Below the pieces are notes generated by a model that was not told the DNA's origin, ran no database searches, and worked only from the letters and a program-made list of their open reading frames with translations. DNA of 64,000 nucleotides from Cordylochernes scorpioides (Eukaryota > Arthropoda > Arachnida > Pseudoscorpiones > Chernetidae). This document shows positions 41,495-52,573 of this stretch, piece by piece. A program made the translations under genes and the position numbers. Numbering within the stretch: position 1 is the first letter of the stretch; every line of letters starts with the position of its first letter. Location of the stretch: positions 24,444,080-24,508,079 of the forward strand of contig CP092880.1 of the NCBI GenBank assembly GCA_030710605.1. The letters run 5' to 3'.

Positions 41495-42270
41495 TCTAAT
41501 TTATAAAAACTTAATATATGGCGGCAAGCTTTCGATTAAAAGGCCAACGATGAGATAAAAACAAAATGGTATAGTTTCTAGCCTAGGTAAATTAAAAATC
41601 TGTTTTAATATTTTGAGATTCGTATTTATATATGGATCTGAGTAAATATATTGATATATACGCTATGTGTGTCTTAAGGTACTAAGCCAGGAATTGGTAA
41701 ACTGCGGCTCGCGAGCACATGCGGCTCTTTGGATGTGAAGCTCTTATATAGTTCCAAACGTAAATATTATTTATGCGAGTACTATTTATTATTGGCATTA
41801 AAAAAAAATGTTTTGCTCTTTAAAAACTTTGAAATTTTTTAAATTCCAATTTTTGACTCTTCCGACTCAAAAAGTTGCCGATCCCTGCACTAAACAAAAT
41901 TTACAAATGTATTGGACAGTAGAAACTCTTATTAATGACAGTCATAATGTAATCTTTTTAAAATCCGAGCTTAATCGAATATTCTTATCAGAAATATTAC
42001 CAATAAAGGTGATGATGCCTTCTAAAAATCAGCTTTCTATAAAGCAAATATTCTACTTCACTTTATAATCAGAATCTTTCTATATTCAAACTAGAAAACT
42101 ACTCTATTCATAAGTTTCTTCACTATAAATATACCTTTTTGAAAATGAGAAATTTTGATAACTAGCAATAATTCAGTAAACCAAACTTTCATAATATATA
42201 AAAGGAATTTTATAAATTTAATTTCCATCAATCGTTAAAATTTACACAAATGAATTGATCTCTATAGAGA
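41495..42270. other. AT-rich stretch, no gene seen
   Basis: 41523-41570 has a decayed GCAAGCTTTCG tail. 41808-42068 is open for 86 codons but is AT-rich and unremarkable. Confidence 0.3.
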
Positions 42271-42395
42271 TTAATTTTGAGAAACTGCTGAGAGGGCTCA
42301 CTACTGATCAGCATAACGTGGGTAACACCCTAGATTCCCGACAGTCATGAACCGGGATTTAATCCCGCGTTAATCTTTTGTTTAACATCTAAATA
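42271..42395 (+). repeat. tRNA-like SINE (Ser/Leu-like), copy 2
   Basis: 42313-42382 matches the head at 14378-14447: GATTCCCGACAGTCATGAAC, then B-box-like GGGATTTAATCCCGCGTT. A scrap of repeat B precedes it (42271-42305). Confidence 0.5.
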
Positions 42396-42499
42396 ACTTT
42401 CACATATTATTCAGTTTTTCAATTATCATAAACCAGGTTGCTTTTTAGAAAGAGGGAATCATATATCGCCGCAACTCTTTTTTATTAACGCGATTAAGG

Positions 42500-42525
42500 A
42501 AGCTTTCGGGCAAGCCCTTCTTCAG
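42500..42525 (-). ncRNA. Hammerhead-like motif, GAAAGCTT type
   Basis: Minus strand: CTGAAGA, stem II GGGC/GCCC with a very short loop, GAAAGCTT. Core bases agree with CUGANGA...GAAA; stem I is weak. Sequence to 42560 looks like a Penelope-type tail. Confidence 0.5.
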
Positions 42526-43051
42526 CTAATTATAGTGTACAAACAAGGAGAGATTATATATCGTTTTTAATATAAAATAAAATAAAAGAAAATTACCACG
42601 CCCCTATCGCCCTCGTTTCAATAGCACCGCGTGGCCACGTCATGTCTGATCCTAACTTCAAATATAATATAGTACAAAAATATCTTAAAAGAAATTTACG
42701 TAATTGAATAAATATAAAGAATCAACTATAAACAGTTCAAATGATTTAGTGGAGACTTTTGAAGATTTTTAGGATAGAAGGGGAACGTACTGTGATGGCA
42801 ACTGTATACTTTTGATTAATGGTTTAGGGTGCTTCATGGTTTCTATTGCTTCAAGAATGAGTCTTTGGGTTTTAGTTTTGGCATTTGTTGAGCGGTACCT
42901 AATAAAGTGATTTTGGAACTACTGATGAGCCAAGCCCTCTCATTCAATAACTCATATAATTCCAGTAAGGTCTGGAAAGATAATATTTGATGATATTTAA
43001 AAGAAACGCATTGCCAGTAAATTTATTTGTGTAAAGTTTAACAAAAGGAAT
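42526..43051. other. AT-rich stretch, scraps of repeats
   Basis: 42888-42925 shares TTGAGCGGTACCTAATAAAG with 13870-13905 (inverted). 42905-43000 is a decayed repeat-B end. Confidence 0.35.
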
Positions 43052-43374
43052 TATCGTAAATATAGAAGCTGCCTGGCCGGCATTCATAGTTCTTGAAAAT
43101 AAAGATACTTCGGCCAGTAAATCTTTTTATTATCTCGACGTTTCGACAAAAATATTTTTTCCTCGTCATGAGAAACCAAAAATTAAAATATTTGGCAAGG
43201 CGTTAAAAATTATTCTAAGGTTCACGTGAGAACGCCCTTGGAACCTTAGAATAATTTTTAACGCCTTGCCAAAAGTTTTAATTTTTGTTTGCTCATTACG
43301 GGGACAAAAGATTTTGGCGAAACGTCGAGGTCATAAAAAGATTTACTGGCCGAAGTATCTTTATTTTCAAGAAA
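43052..43374. repeat. Palindrome C, copy 4, with inner palindrome
   Basis: Outer C arms as in copy 3. Both ribozymes are decayed (43137-43170 minus has ATGACGA, 43282-43320 plus has lost CTGATGA). A second perfect palindrome, CAAGGCGTTAAAAATTATTC and inverse, fills 43195-43277. Confidence 0.75.
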
Positions 43375-43783
43375 CAAAAGGAATTCACACACTTTAAATA
43401 TTTTAAAATTATATTTATAGGTCGTTTACACTTTTTTTATTCTTATATACTGTTATCATAGCTTTAAACCTTTGGAAATTCTTTTCAATGAAGAGGAATA
43501 ATTGCGTCTATTTTAAATTATATTGTCAAGTAGCTCTGCAACCACAGGAAGCTCCATAGGACACCTGTCAATCATCCCTGGATTCCGGGGGGGGGGGGGG
43601 GGGGGGGAACCACAGGTGTGAGGGGTTCTCGGAATCTTATCTGTAAATAAGGAAAACGGGACGGTGGCTGACCACTATCATTATTATTATCTTGGGATAA
43701 GTTGTTATCTCTCTCCCTATAAATACTTCTTGTGAATAATATTATTGGGGAAATATATAAAAGGTGAATACCCTTTATAATAA
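43375..43783. other. AT-rich stretch with a 21-G run
   Basis: 43587-43607 is an uninterrupted run of 21 G, inside a loose inverted pair ACACCTGT...ACAGGTGT. Otherwise nothing recognised. Confidence 0.6.
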
Positions 43784-43940
43784 ATTAATTCATAGAAGCA
43801 ATGGGCGCCAAAGTTGGTGTTGTGGCTTTGTCACCGACCCGATGCCGCTAGTTGCGGCGACGGTCAATATATGGCGTCAGATTCTGACGTTTATTTTGAC
43901 GGGAGAAGCGCCCATTGCTTCTATGGATTAATTTCCTCCC
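43784..43940. mobile_element. Short TIR element
   Basis: CATAGAAGCAATGGGCGC at the left is exactly inverted at the right (GCGCCCATTGCTTCTATG), with TTAATT-like flanks on both sides. The GC-rich inside has GCCGCTAGTTGCGGCGACGG. No coding capacity. Confidence 0.7.
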
Positions 43941-44008
43941 GGCAAATTTTCCAATAAATTAATTATCCCCAAATTTGCCCTTGCTTTATTTATCTCCGTG
44001 ACAATATA

Positions 44009-45534
44009 CACTGGTTCGCAAAATTAAAGGAACAACACATGTTTAAGAAAAAGAAAAGTTATATTAAGGGATATATATCAAGTGTTGGTATATTCAAAAG
44101 CTTCCATGAATTAAGAGAGTATGTAAAACAGAAAAACAAATAAAGTTGTTCCCAATATGCAAAATACCACCGTCTACGTTGACTCCGCCTCCAGCACGTG
44201 CCTGAGTCTTTCTCAAAGCGTCCTAATTTTACGCTCCACTAGATTTTCATTGAACCTTTTTGTTTTTAAAAGTTTTCATGGCTTATAGGCAACATTTATC
44301 ACAAGAAAAAAAAAATGGCAAGCTATTGGAAAGATGGAAGCAGGCCAATCACAGGCAGAAGTAGCAAGATGGCTTGGAGTGACAAGAAACGTTGTCTCAA
44401 GGCTTTGGAAAAAATTTCAAACGATAGATAATGTTGCCAGTACACCCGGACAAGGACGGCCAAGGGTCACAACGTTAAATCAAGACCGTCATTTGAGTCT
44501 CCTTGTGCGTCGCAATAGAAGAATGACAGCATCGCAACTACGAAGTGACCTCAATGCAGTTACAGGAGTCTTAGTATCAACTGATACAATACGCAGAAGG
44601 CTTCACAAGAAGGGCCTCTATGCTCGACGACCCATAATTTGTGTGCCATTGACACCACCTCAAAAGAGAGCAAGGAAACTTTGGTGCAGACAACATGTCG
44701 CCTGGAATCCAGATGAATGGAGGCGTGTAATGTTCACTGATGAGTCCAGATTCTCTCTAAACAGCGATTCTCGTCGTGTCTTTGTCTGGAGAGAGGTAGG
44801 AACCAGAAATAATCCCCGGAATATGGTTGAAAGGGATCCCTACAGAAGCCAAGTTTTTATGGTCTGGGCTGGAATCTTCTTGGGCGGTCGCACAGCACTT
44901 CATATTTTTCGGCAAGGAACCCTGACTGGATAGAGGTATCGGGACGAGATCTTGGCAGCATATGTGATGCCTCAAGCATTGGACATAGGAGAAAACTTTC
45001 TTCTAATGGATGATAATGCCCGTCCACATAGGGCTGGTGTGGTCGACACTTTTCTCCAAAACCATGCAATTGCTCGGATGAATCGGCCAGCTCGATCCCC
45101 AGACCTAATTCCCATTGAGCATGTATGGGACAACCTAGGACGGCGGATCTCATCCCTCCAACCCCCTCCTAGAAACACTTATGAGCTAGAAACACTTTAA
45201 CACAAGAGTGGGCGTTGATTCCAACAGGAGCTGATAAACTCCCTAATTCTTAGTATGGGTCACCGATGTAGAGCCTGTCTATCAGTTAAAGACGATCACA
45301 CCCCATATTAACAACAATATCCAATATATTTATGCACTGACTGCAAGAAGATCATTGCTTGACCGGCTAACTTGCATAAAATACGTGTTAGAATTCTTTG
45401 ATTTCGGGTATTCTAATCAATAATGGAATAATAAAGTTGTATATAAAATTTGATTGATAAATGTTCAATAAAATTTGAGAGAAATGGAAAAAATATGTTG
45501 TTCCTTTAATTTTGCGGACCAGTGTATATTATGA
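44009..45534 (+). mobile_element. Complete Tc1-type DNA transposon
   Basis: CACTGGTTCGCAAAATTAAA at the left and AATTTTGCGGACCAGTG at the right form terminal repeats of at least 30 bases with a few mismatches. TA flanks at 44007-44008 and 45535-45536. 1,526 bp is normal for a Tc1 element. The transposase gene runs left to right inside. Confidence 0.92.
44278..45200 (+). pseudogene. Tc1 transposase, DD34E, nearly intact
   Basis: ATG 44278 opens MAYRQHLSQEK; a run of ten A (about 44305-44314) then throws the frame off. The main frame resumes as KMEAGQSQAEVARWLGVTRN (helix-turn-helix) and continues through the second DNA-binding domain (TASQLRSDLNAVTGVLVSTD). The catalytic domain has VMFTDESRF (first Asp), LLMDDNARPHRA (second Asp) and RSPDLIPIEHVWD (Glu). 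A single in-frame TAG at 44931-44933 splits GTLTG from RYRDEI. About 307 codons in all. Two lesions only, so insertion was recent. Confidence 0.9.
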
Positions 45535-45536
45535 TA

Positions 45537-45949
45537 AAATAGTCGGCTTATTGTTATAATAAATATTTTGATAAGAGATAGATAGAAATTAATTTACTTT
45601 TCATTACATGAGTATTTTATGATATCATTATACAGTCGTGGAAAATACAATAGAACAGTTTAATCACAATTTGCTTTAATTATGCTGATTAAAATAACTT
45701 AAGGAAGTATTATTTGACTTAAGACGTTAAGAATAAATAAAGTTGAATATTACGTATTTACATATCTACCGAGGAAAACAATAACAAGTCTAAAGTCGTG
45801 ATATCTGGCGGCCGACTTGACAGGTCGACTTGTGAAAGAAACGACGATAAATCGCTGAAATCGTTGAGAATTCTGATTTCTCTTTGAGATGATTTCTATT
45901 TGGAGGTTGGTGTAGGTCAGGTCAAATCTGTTTTGTTTTTACAAAGGCG
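45537..45949. other. AT-rich stretch, no gene seen
   Basis: Nothing recognised. Confidence 0.3.
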
Positions 45950-46206
45950 ACTGCTCATCAAACGGGTCGCTCAATGAAGGTTCTACTATGGAGTAGATAC
46001 AAATGTACGGCAAAGGGTAGAATACACACGGAACATCCTCCCTGACTACACGTCTTAAAAGCTAACGGAGGAGGCCGCTCATCAAACGGGTCACTCAATG
46101 AAGGTTCTACTTTATACTATGGAGTAGATACAAATGTACGGCTATGGATAGAGTACACACGGGATATCCTCTCTGACTACACGCCTGAAAGCTAACAGAG
46201 GAGGCC
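45950..46206. repeat. Tandem duplication, about 127-bp unit
   Basis: CTCATCAAACGGGTC...GCTAACGGAGGA is repeated directly (unit borders about 46077), the second copy with a 6-base extension. Confidence 0.85.
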
Positions 46207-46424
46207 GCTAATGATAAAATCAATGATGTTTACCTTACTGGCGGAATGACAACTTGCTACCATCATCGATATTCTATTTGTCAAGATGTCGCTGATTGTG
46301 ACTGCTATTTGTGCAGTTCAGACCTTTGTACAATATCCACTTCTTGGCCCGTCTTCTACGTTGGACTGTGTCATCGGTACGATTTTAAAACACAACAATT
46401 TTCACAGAACCTACAGAACAATGA

Positions 46425-47290
46425 GTGGTGAACCATCTTAGTGATTTCTCCAGTTCAATTTATTGAATTCTTGTCCCTACAGCATTATTTGGGACTTGAA
46501 TAGGAATGCTATGCTACAATATTAAACATCACCTTTTTTACAAGAGAAGGAATCGACTGACATCATATTGAAGAAGGAACAAAAGTTAAAGGTGACGTGT
46601 TTATTTTATAAGGTTGAAGTTTAGATGACATTTCCATTTGGCCAGTTGGAGGGAATTTTTGCATATAAGTTTCTTGTATCGTTCTAGGAGTAGAAGATTT
46701 GGATTCCAATTACAAGAGAAGGAATCACCTGACATCATCTTGAAGAAGGAATAAAAGTTAAAAAAAAAAAAAACTCGCCTCCGTTAACTTTTGTTCCTTC
46801 TTCAAGATCACCTTTTTTGTTGGAACTATCTTGAGTTGAGGAGGATGATACTAATAAAGACTAGTACGTTGATTGCTTCTTTGATTTTGGATGAACTTCC
46901 TTAATGACGCTCAGAGATTATGATGATAATATGGTGATTCCGAAGATCATTTGTTGGTTGGAAGTTTTGATTGATGTAGCTATATTGTTTCAATGATAAA
47001 TATATTTTTGATTTCCTCACACAACAGTGTGAATCATCTCAGTGATTTAACCAATTTAATCTATTGAATTCTTGTTACTACAGCATTATTTGAGGTTCGA
47101 ATGCTGCAATATTGAACATCACCTTTTTTGTTGGAACTATATTGAGTTGTGGGGCATGATACTAATAAGGTTTAGTACGTTGATTTCTTCTTTGATTTTG
47201 GATGAACTTCGTTAATGATGCTCAAAGATTATGATTATAATATGATGATTCCGAAGATCATTTGTTGGTTGGAAGTTGATATAGCCAAAT
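46425..47290. repeat. Imperfect duplicated block
   Basis: 46425-46540 matches 47025-47120, and 46808-46985 matches 47119-47275 (TCACCTTTTTTGTTGGAACT, GAAGATCATTTGTTGGTTGG). A hairpin at 46740-46810 (TGAAGAAGGAATAAAAGTTA and inverse) separates the parts. Nature unknown. Confidence 0.7.
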
Positions 47291-47299
47291 TAACCGAAG

Positions 47300-47500
47300 A
47301 TTCATTTTTAATCATTCCCCTGAGGGGGAATAACAGCAAGTCATTGAAACGTATGGAGTTAAATAAATCATTGGTTGATGTGACTGTGGTTTTTCTGAAT
47401 ATGGTTAATGTTATCCATTATAAAGTGAATAAAGCTTCCAGGGTTAAGTTTCTTGTTCAAATTTTTATTTTCAAGCTTTCGGACTTGTAAGTCCTTTTAC
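47300..47500. repeat. Penelope-type tails, two families
   Basis: 47310-47395 (plus) is a decayed relative of the motif at 30363 (TTCCCCTGAGGGGGAA, then GAGTTAAATAAATC). 47466-47497 (minus) is CTGTAAAAGGACTTACAAGT then CCGAAAGCTT, a hammerhead-like hairpin with a changed core. Confidence 0.5.
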
Positions 47501-47916
47501 AGGAGTATCACGATAATAAATTGATTATATATATACTATTTTTATATACAAATTTTCACATATTTAAATATTAATGATATTGAAAGGGGGAAAAATATAT
47601 ATTACATTCTTTGTGTGTTGTAAACAATTTTTTTGAAAATATACGTGCATGGGTGGAGGATACGTGCTGGGGTCGAATGATATCTCGAGATCAATGTAAT
47701 CCATGTTAGATCTACAATTAGAATGTGAAATAACGCGAAAATGATTAGTGATGCGTTGGTTCTATTATAGTAGATACCTGACGAACATCGAATCAATTGC
47801 TCTTCAACAAGGCTGTAATTTCTTCAGTTCTACTGCTAGGTCCATTGAAAAGCCTTTTCTAGTTGGGAAATACTCGCTTTTATACTGTTCAATTGAATTT
47901 TAAAAACCTATAGGAC
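47501..47916. other. AT-rich stretch, no gene seen
   Basis: Nothing recognised. Confidence 0.3.
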
Positions 47917-48117
47917 ATAAAACAACTGTCCTGGTGTGGAACTAACACCTATCCACATATTCTCATGCCCAGAAATGGCCGCAGCCTTGCAGAAAATTGA
48001 CATGGACCCAGAACAGCAGCTCTACACACCCAAGATAGTGGACATTGCTGCTGCTGTGATAGAGATGCATGGAGACATCTGAGGCTCTTCTTTGGACACG
48101 ACAACAACAACAACAAA
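47917..48117 (+). pseudogene. LINE ORF2 C-terminus and CAA tail
   Basis: NCPGVELTPIHIFSCP then EMAAALQKIDMDPEQQLYTP and KIVDIAAAVIEMHGDI, stop, about 40 bases, then (CAA)n. C...H...C knuckle visible. Same family as the minus-strand LINE at 56950-57769. 5' truncated. Confidence 0.75.
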
Positions 48118-48261
48118 AATAAATCTCTGAAAAACTCTTTATTTGTTTTACTATAGTTTAGAGATTTGTGAATATCTACTATTGCATCTGGGGGGATGTT
48201 TGGTTTCTATATGTTGTAATCATAATATCGGATAAGGTATTCAGATGAACTATGGACATGG

Positions 48262-48588
48262 GGCGGTCGGTGGAAGGATGGTCAAAACCGTTGGTTTTCG
48301 ACCGCTACGACCCGGGTTTGATTCCCGCATTGGGCACTTTTTTTCTGATTAAAAAATGCTTCATTGGTTCTTGGGCTCAACAAATGGGGCTCTGGCACAT
48401 TTGTAAGTGCAAAGCCGAACTGCCTTTCACATGTGTAGACATGTGGTGCACTTACTGTAAAAGCAGTCACCTACTTCTACCCACCATGCTTATATATGGA
48501 CATGTGTTAGCTCTTCTAAGGATGTCTCAAGCTTTACAAGCTTGACACCCTAATGTGATTGAGTGGAGATAAGAAAGAAGAAGGATGT
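48262..48588 (+). repeat. tRNA-derived SINE copy 5 joined to repeat E tail
   Basis: 48262-48500 is the SINE (B box GGGTTTGATTCCC, body with CACATGTGTAGACATGTGG). In place of the usual SINE end, 48505-48588 is the end of repeat E (GATTGAGTGGAGATAAGAAA and GAAGAA). The switch may be a template jump or a nested insertion. Confidence 0.7.
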
Positions 48589-48782
48589 ACAGTTATGAGT
48601 AAAATATCTAATGAACTCTTTTAAAAGGCCGACCTGATCAGCCTACAATGAGATTCCTTCATTGGGAGTATCTATGTTTCTTTTAGATGATCTCTCCCAT
48701 AGCGGAGTTACTGGCTTCACAAATGAATGCATCGAGTAGTGAGTGACCTTTTCACCAAAATAAAAACCATTATGATTCTTCA

Positions 48783-49277
48783 ATCTGCTTATGTGAGCAA
48801 GAAGATCACAACCCTGAGCATATTTTAATCCGGTGCCCACTTGTTGCTGATTTGAGAGTACAATGTCAAATGAACAGTTCTAGTTTAAGCCAAATGGTTT
48901 CCAGTAGAGAAGAATATAGAAAATTTGACAAGTTTTGTAGACTCTATATCAAATGCCGTGGACTTGAATTACATTAAGAATTTAAATTTCTAGTTTTAAT
49001 TAGTATATTTGTGCCACTGGTTTAGTGGTTGTAATTCTAAATATATATTGGACCTTTGATGATATGTATGTAAATAATCTTTGTTTCTTGTATAATATAT
49101 TGCTCTAAAATGTAAATTTGAATAACTTTCACTCTCTCTCTAAAACTATAAATAATTTGTATATATATATATTTAAAAACTATGTACATAAAATAGTTCA
49201 AACATTTACATGCAAATATCCACATAGGATATAGCGTGTGTTTTGTAATAAATAAATAAAAAATAAATAAATAAAAA
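48783..49277 (+). pseudogene. LINE ORF2 C-terminus with hairpin-H 3' end
   Basis: CLCEQEDHNPEHILIRCPLV, ADLRVQCQMNSSSLSQMVSS, then REEYRKFDKFCRLYIK and a stop. The 3' UTR ends in GGATATAGCGTGTGTTTTGT and (TAAA)n. This links the hairpin-H tails to a LINE with this C-terminus. Confidence 0.7.
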
Positions 49278-49544
49278 CCATTAAGTGTAAACATTAAATA
49301 TAATACACCAGAATTGAAGAGTTCGAATCTTTAAATTTAAATAAAAATAAAAATTGTTACAGATATAACTTGATTGATCTATATGTGATAATTATGATGA
49401 AAATTCTAATAAAGAGGCCAAAACCTTTTTGCAAAACGTTTCTTCATTATTACTTTATATCGGCATTCGTTCGTTCTTTAATTGTCAAATTATATTGAGA
49501 CAAACATAAGCAGTTTTACGCTTCTCAGTATTTAGCGGGAAGAA
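49278..49544. other. AT-rich stretch
   Basis: Nothing recognised. Confidence 0.3.
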
Positions 49545-49800
49545 TGTTGTTAAAGTTTGTTTGTTAAGTGAACCGATCTTTCACGTCTTTTCATTGGACG
49601 AATATGGCCATGTTTGTATATAAGAGGGGGCTATGGGAATGCGAGAGACCAGTGTGGTGGATTATTGTGTGGAGACGCTTAAAGTGTACTCTACGTGATT
49701 TATCCGTGTCTGGTGATCTCCTCACATACCTGTGTGACCCCGGTCCCATCCCTACCAACGCTACAATAAAGGATAAGTACTGTTTTGTTTTTATATAATA
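49545..49800 (+). promoter_or_regulatory. TATA-box and polyA-signal region (LTR-like)
   Basis: An inverted CCAAT (CATTGG, 49591), a good TATA box (TATATAAG, 49617-49624) and AATAAA (about 49767) lie in a GC-richer 250-base tract starting TGTTG. That order resembles a solo LTR, but no matching CA end or target duplication was found. Confidence 0.35.
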
Positions 49801-50770
49801 ATTTGTGAGTTTTTATTTGACTCCCTTTTATTGTTGCTGTTGTACTCTACGCTTTGCTGTGTGTTAAGTTACTCTTACTTTAAGCCTTAGTAAATTTCAC
49901 TTTGTATAATAACCCGTAAAAGTTATCTTTTGTCATAACGAGTCAAAATATCGACTGAAATCCAATCAATATCTGATTAACAGGTTCACCAGGGTATATA
50001 TTTATATAAAGAGAAACGTATAAATTACAAAATTCTCTCTTTCAAAAGTTAAAGAGAATGAATGTGTTGACTTTCTGTGACCTGTCATGGTTGAGTGATT
50101 ACAATGTTAATTCACCTTTGTTGCAAGTCGCAATGTCTCCGTGTCATCTAATTTGTCACCGTGGGGTGTTATAATTGGTTGCCTTTGTTCGGAAACTCCT
50201 CCAATAGACAGACAAGACCATCTCTACGTCAGTGTATGTGTTGGAAAAAAATAAGAATAGTAAATCAATGATCTTGAAATACCTTTAGACTGACAACACT
50301 GTAATATAAAAACTAGAACAAAGGAGTGTTTTGTTTTGTTTTACAAAATTAGTAATTGTAATGTAAATTGTTAAATGTTCTTTTCTCTCTCTCTTTGAAA
50401 ATAATAAATTTAAAATACTTTCATAAAAGGTAAAATTGCCTAATTCTTTAAAACCACTTCAACTGTAAGTAAACCTGTTATTTGTTGTTTCATTGTCTGA
50501 CCCATAAGAGATTCCCAACAGTATGAACAGCCACTGATGAACATGGGACCTACGGAGAGCATCATAGAATTTTGTATGCGTTGTTTACCGCTATGAGTAT
50601 AATCGTTCAAACTTTGATTTTATTCTTTTTTGTAACAACACAGTTCCACTAAGGATAAGTTTCTCACTTTATTTGAACAATTTCTCAAATATTTTCAAGT
50701 ATCACAAATCCATCTACTGGAGTATACAACGAAATGAAATTTTAAACTACTATTTATATCTTGTATATTA
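49801..50770. other. AT-rich stretch, no gene seen
   Basis: Nothing recognised on either strand. Confidence 0.3.
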
Positions 50771-51171
50771 CAAGGTTATCCCAAAAGTTCGTAAACACTT
50801 GAAAAAAAATAAAATACCAATATTATTCGCTGTTATGTATAATATCTTTGTATTGTGTATAAAATAATTGTATTATTTGAAAAAAAGTAAAAATAAATAT
50901 CAGGTAAAAAGTTTCTTTTTAATTTAAATTTGCAAGCTTTCGAGCAAATATAATGCTCTTTAACGGGCTGATATTCTATGTACAAACTCTAAATAATATA
51001 TATATACAGAATAATTGAAAACTTTTGTTATTAGCATGTGCTCTCGCGGGCGTGAATCAGACTGTTACCAGATAAAGTAATTGTTATATACAGTTATCAG
51101 CGTCATAATCAATTCTGTCACAGTTTGCTTTGTGAATGGAATAAATACCCAAATATGGCCATTTCTCATAA

Positions 51172-51242
51172 CCATCGGTGGTTCAGTGGTAGAATACTTG
51201 CCTGCCACGCGGGCGGCCCGGGTTCGATTTCCGGCCGATGCA
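51172..51242 (+). tRNA. tRNA-Gly(GCC), possibly a pseudogene
   Basis: 71 bases with A box TGGTTCAGTGG, anticodon GCC in the loop CTGCCAC, B box GGTTCGATTTC, and acceptor strands CCATCGG/CCGATGC followed by A, then a run of T (51243 on) as terminator. Position 1 is C where G would pair with the final C. Few changes from the standard animal tRNA-Gly(GCC). It sits inside repeats, so it may be a retrocopy or Helitron cargo. Confidence 0.8.
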
Positions 51243-51339
51243 TTTTTTTTTTACAATTTTCAAAACTCATTTATATATTATACAAGAATGACATCCACGG
51301 CGCCAATTTATAATTGTAACGAATAATATTTGAATTAAA

Positions 51340-51386
51340 GCATTTAATCGGGTAAAACCCGGGCGTTGCCCGGATCATTCGGCTAG
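51340..51386 (+). mobile_element. Helitron 3' terminus
   Basis: ACCCGGGCGTTGCCCGG hairpin, then CTAG and T, as at 33728. The matching 5' end could not be placed, so the tRNA-Gly-like sequence may or may not lie inside the Helitron. Confidence 0.65.
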
Positions 51387-51505
51387 TAGATATTATACTG
51401 GGATTAAATATATATTATTAATTCGCCATATAATATTATTCGCCAAGTAATAAGAAAAACAACTTTTTAAGAATATACATAAACCTCTCTCTTTGGACAA
51501 CCTTA

Positions 51506-51729
51506 TATTTACATATCTTTAGAATATGCGAAGAAACTATTTAGGATTTTAGTTAATGTTTGTTTCATGATGTGATATAATTAAAATTGAGTTTTATACT
51601 TTTTATATTCAAACCTGCTAAATAATTTTTGTTATTTTGATATTGTAATAGAATTAAGTTTTATATATAAAGGTTATTCTTATATATTGCGCTAATAATT
51701 ATAATAATGAAACTGAATGCCAACAAATG
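51506..51729. other. AT-rich stretch
   Basis: Nothing recognised. Confidence 0.3.
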
Positions 51730-52290
51730 AGTATTTAAACGTTTAGTTTGGTTTGGTATGGTGGAAGATACTGGCTAAACTACTGAGAAGTTTCACTACT
51801 GCTGAGTCAGGCCTTCCCAATATATTATATCATTATAAAATGAAAGGATTTGAAGGCACGATGTTTCTTTTACACATAATACAAACTTCTACTGTCCTAT
51901 AAGCTCTTATGTCCATAGTCTTCTTTAAAACCATTTCTGAGATTCCATCCTTCAGTGCTACGTATATAAGCAGAATCCTCCAATACAGTATTAGAACTCT
52001 GAGAAGCGGTCTGGTGGATTAAATTGGCGAAACCGCTGGGAGGGTTCACCACTAATGAGCCAAGCCCTCCCAATATATTTTTCATCGCAGTAAGGCCAAT
52101 AAAAGTTCGTATTATGTATAAAAGAAACATTCGTGCTTTTAAATACTTTCATTTTATATGTATAGATGGCGCGTTATTGCTTTGTGTATATTATATCATT
52201 GTTGTAAGGGCAGTAGCCAATTGTTTTCTACGAAAAAAGAAACGCTCGCACTAATTTTTTCATATTTTAAAATCTAGATGGCGCGCTTTG
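51730..52290. repeat. Repeat B, rearranged copies
   Basis: 51905-52185 is an arm with AGAAGCGGTCTGGTGGATTA and the end ATGGCGCGTTATTGCTTTGT. 51730-51890 and 52200-52290 are decayed ends. Confidence 0.7.
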
Positions 52291-52573
52291 TCTTATAATT
52301 AAATTCATGTTGCGCTATTGTGTGTAACTGTCAAGGTAAGGCTTCAATGATAGTTACAACACACATACAGATTTATTAAGACCATCGGTCTTATACAGAT
52401 TCACCACAACTGAAATATTGGCAAATAAACATTGATTTATTTACACAATATTTAAGGTATACATACCTGCAACCTTAAAACACATTATTGACTGTATTAA
52501 CTAATCCATTGATGAACTCTACTCATTCCTAGCAGACACCATCAAAAGTCTCAAGCTCTACAAGCACAATACC

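Larger units (their letters stand above)
50771..51505. mobile_element. MITE F, copy 5 (inverted), with inserts
   Basis: CAAGGTTATCCCAAAAGTTC at the left and TTTGGACAACCTT at the right. The insert includes a Penelope-type tail (50930-50975, GCAAGCTTTCGAGC), a tRNA-Gly-like sequence and a Helitron 3' end. Confidence 0.7.
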
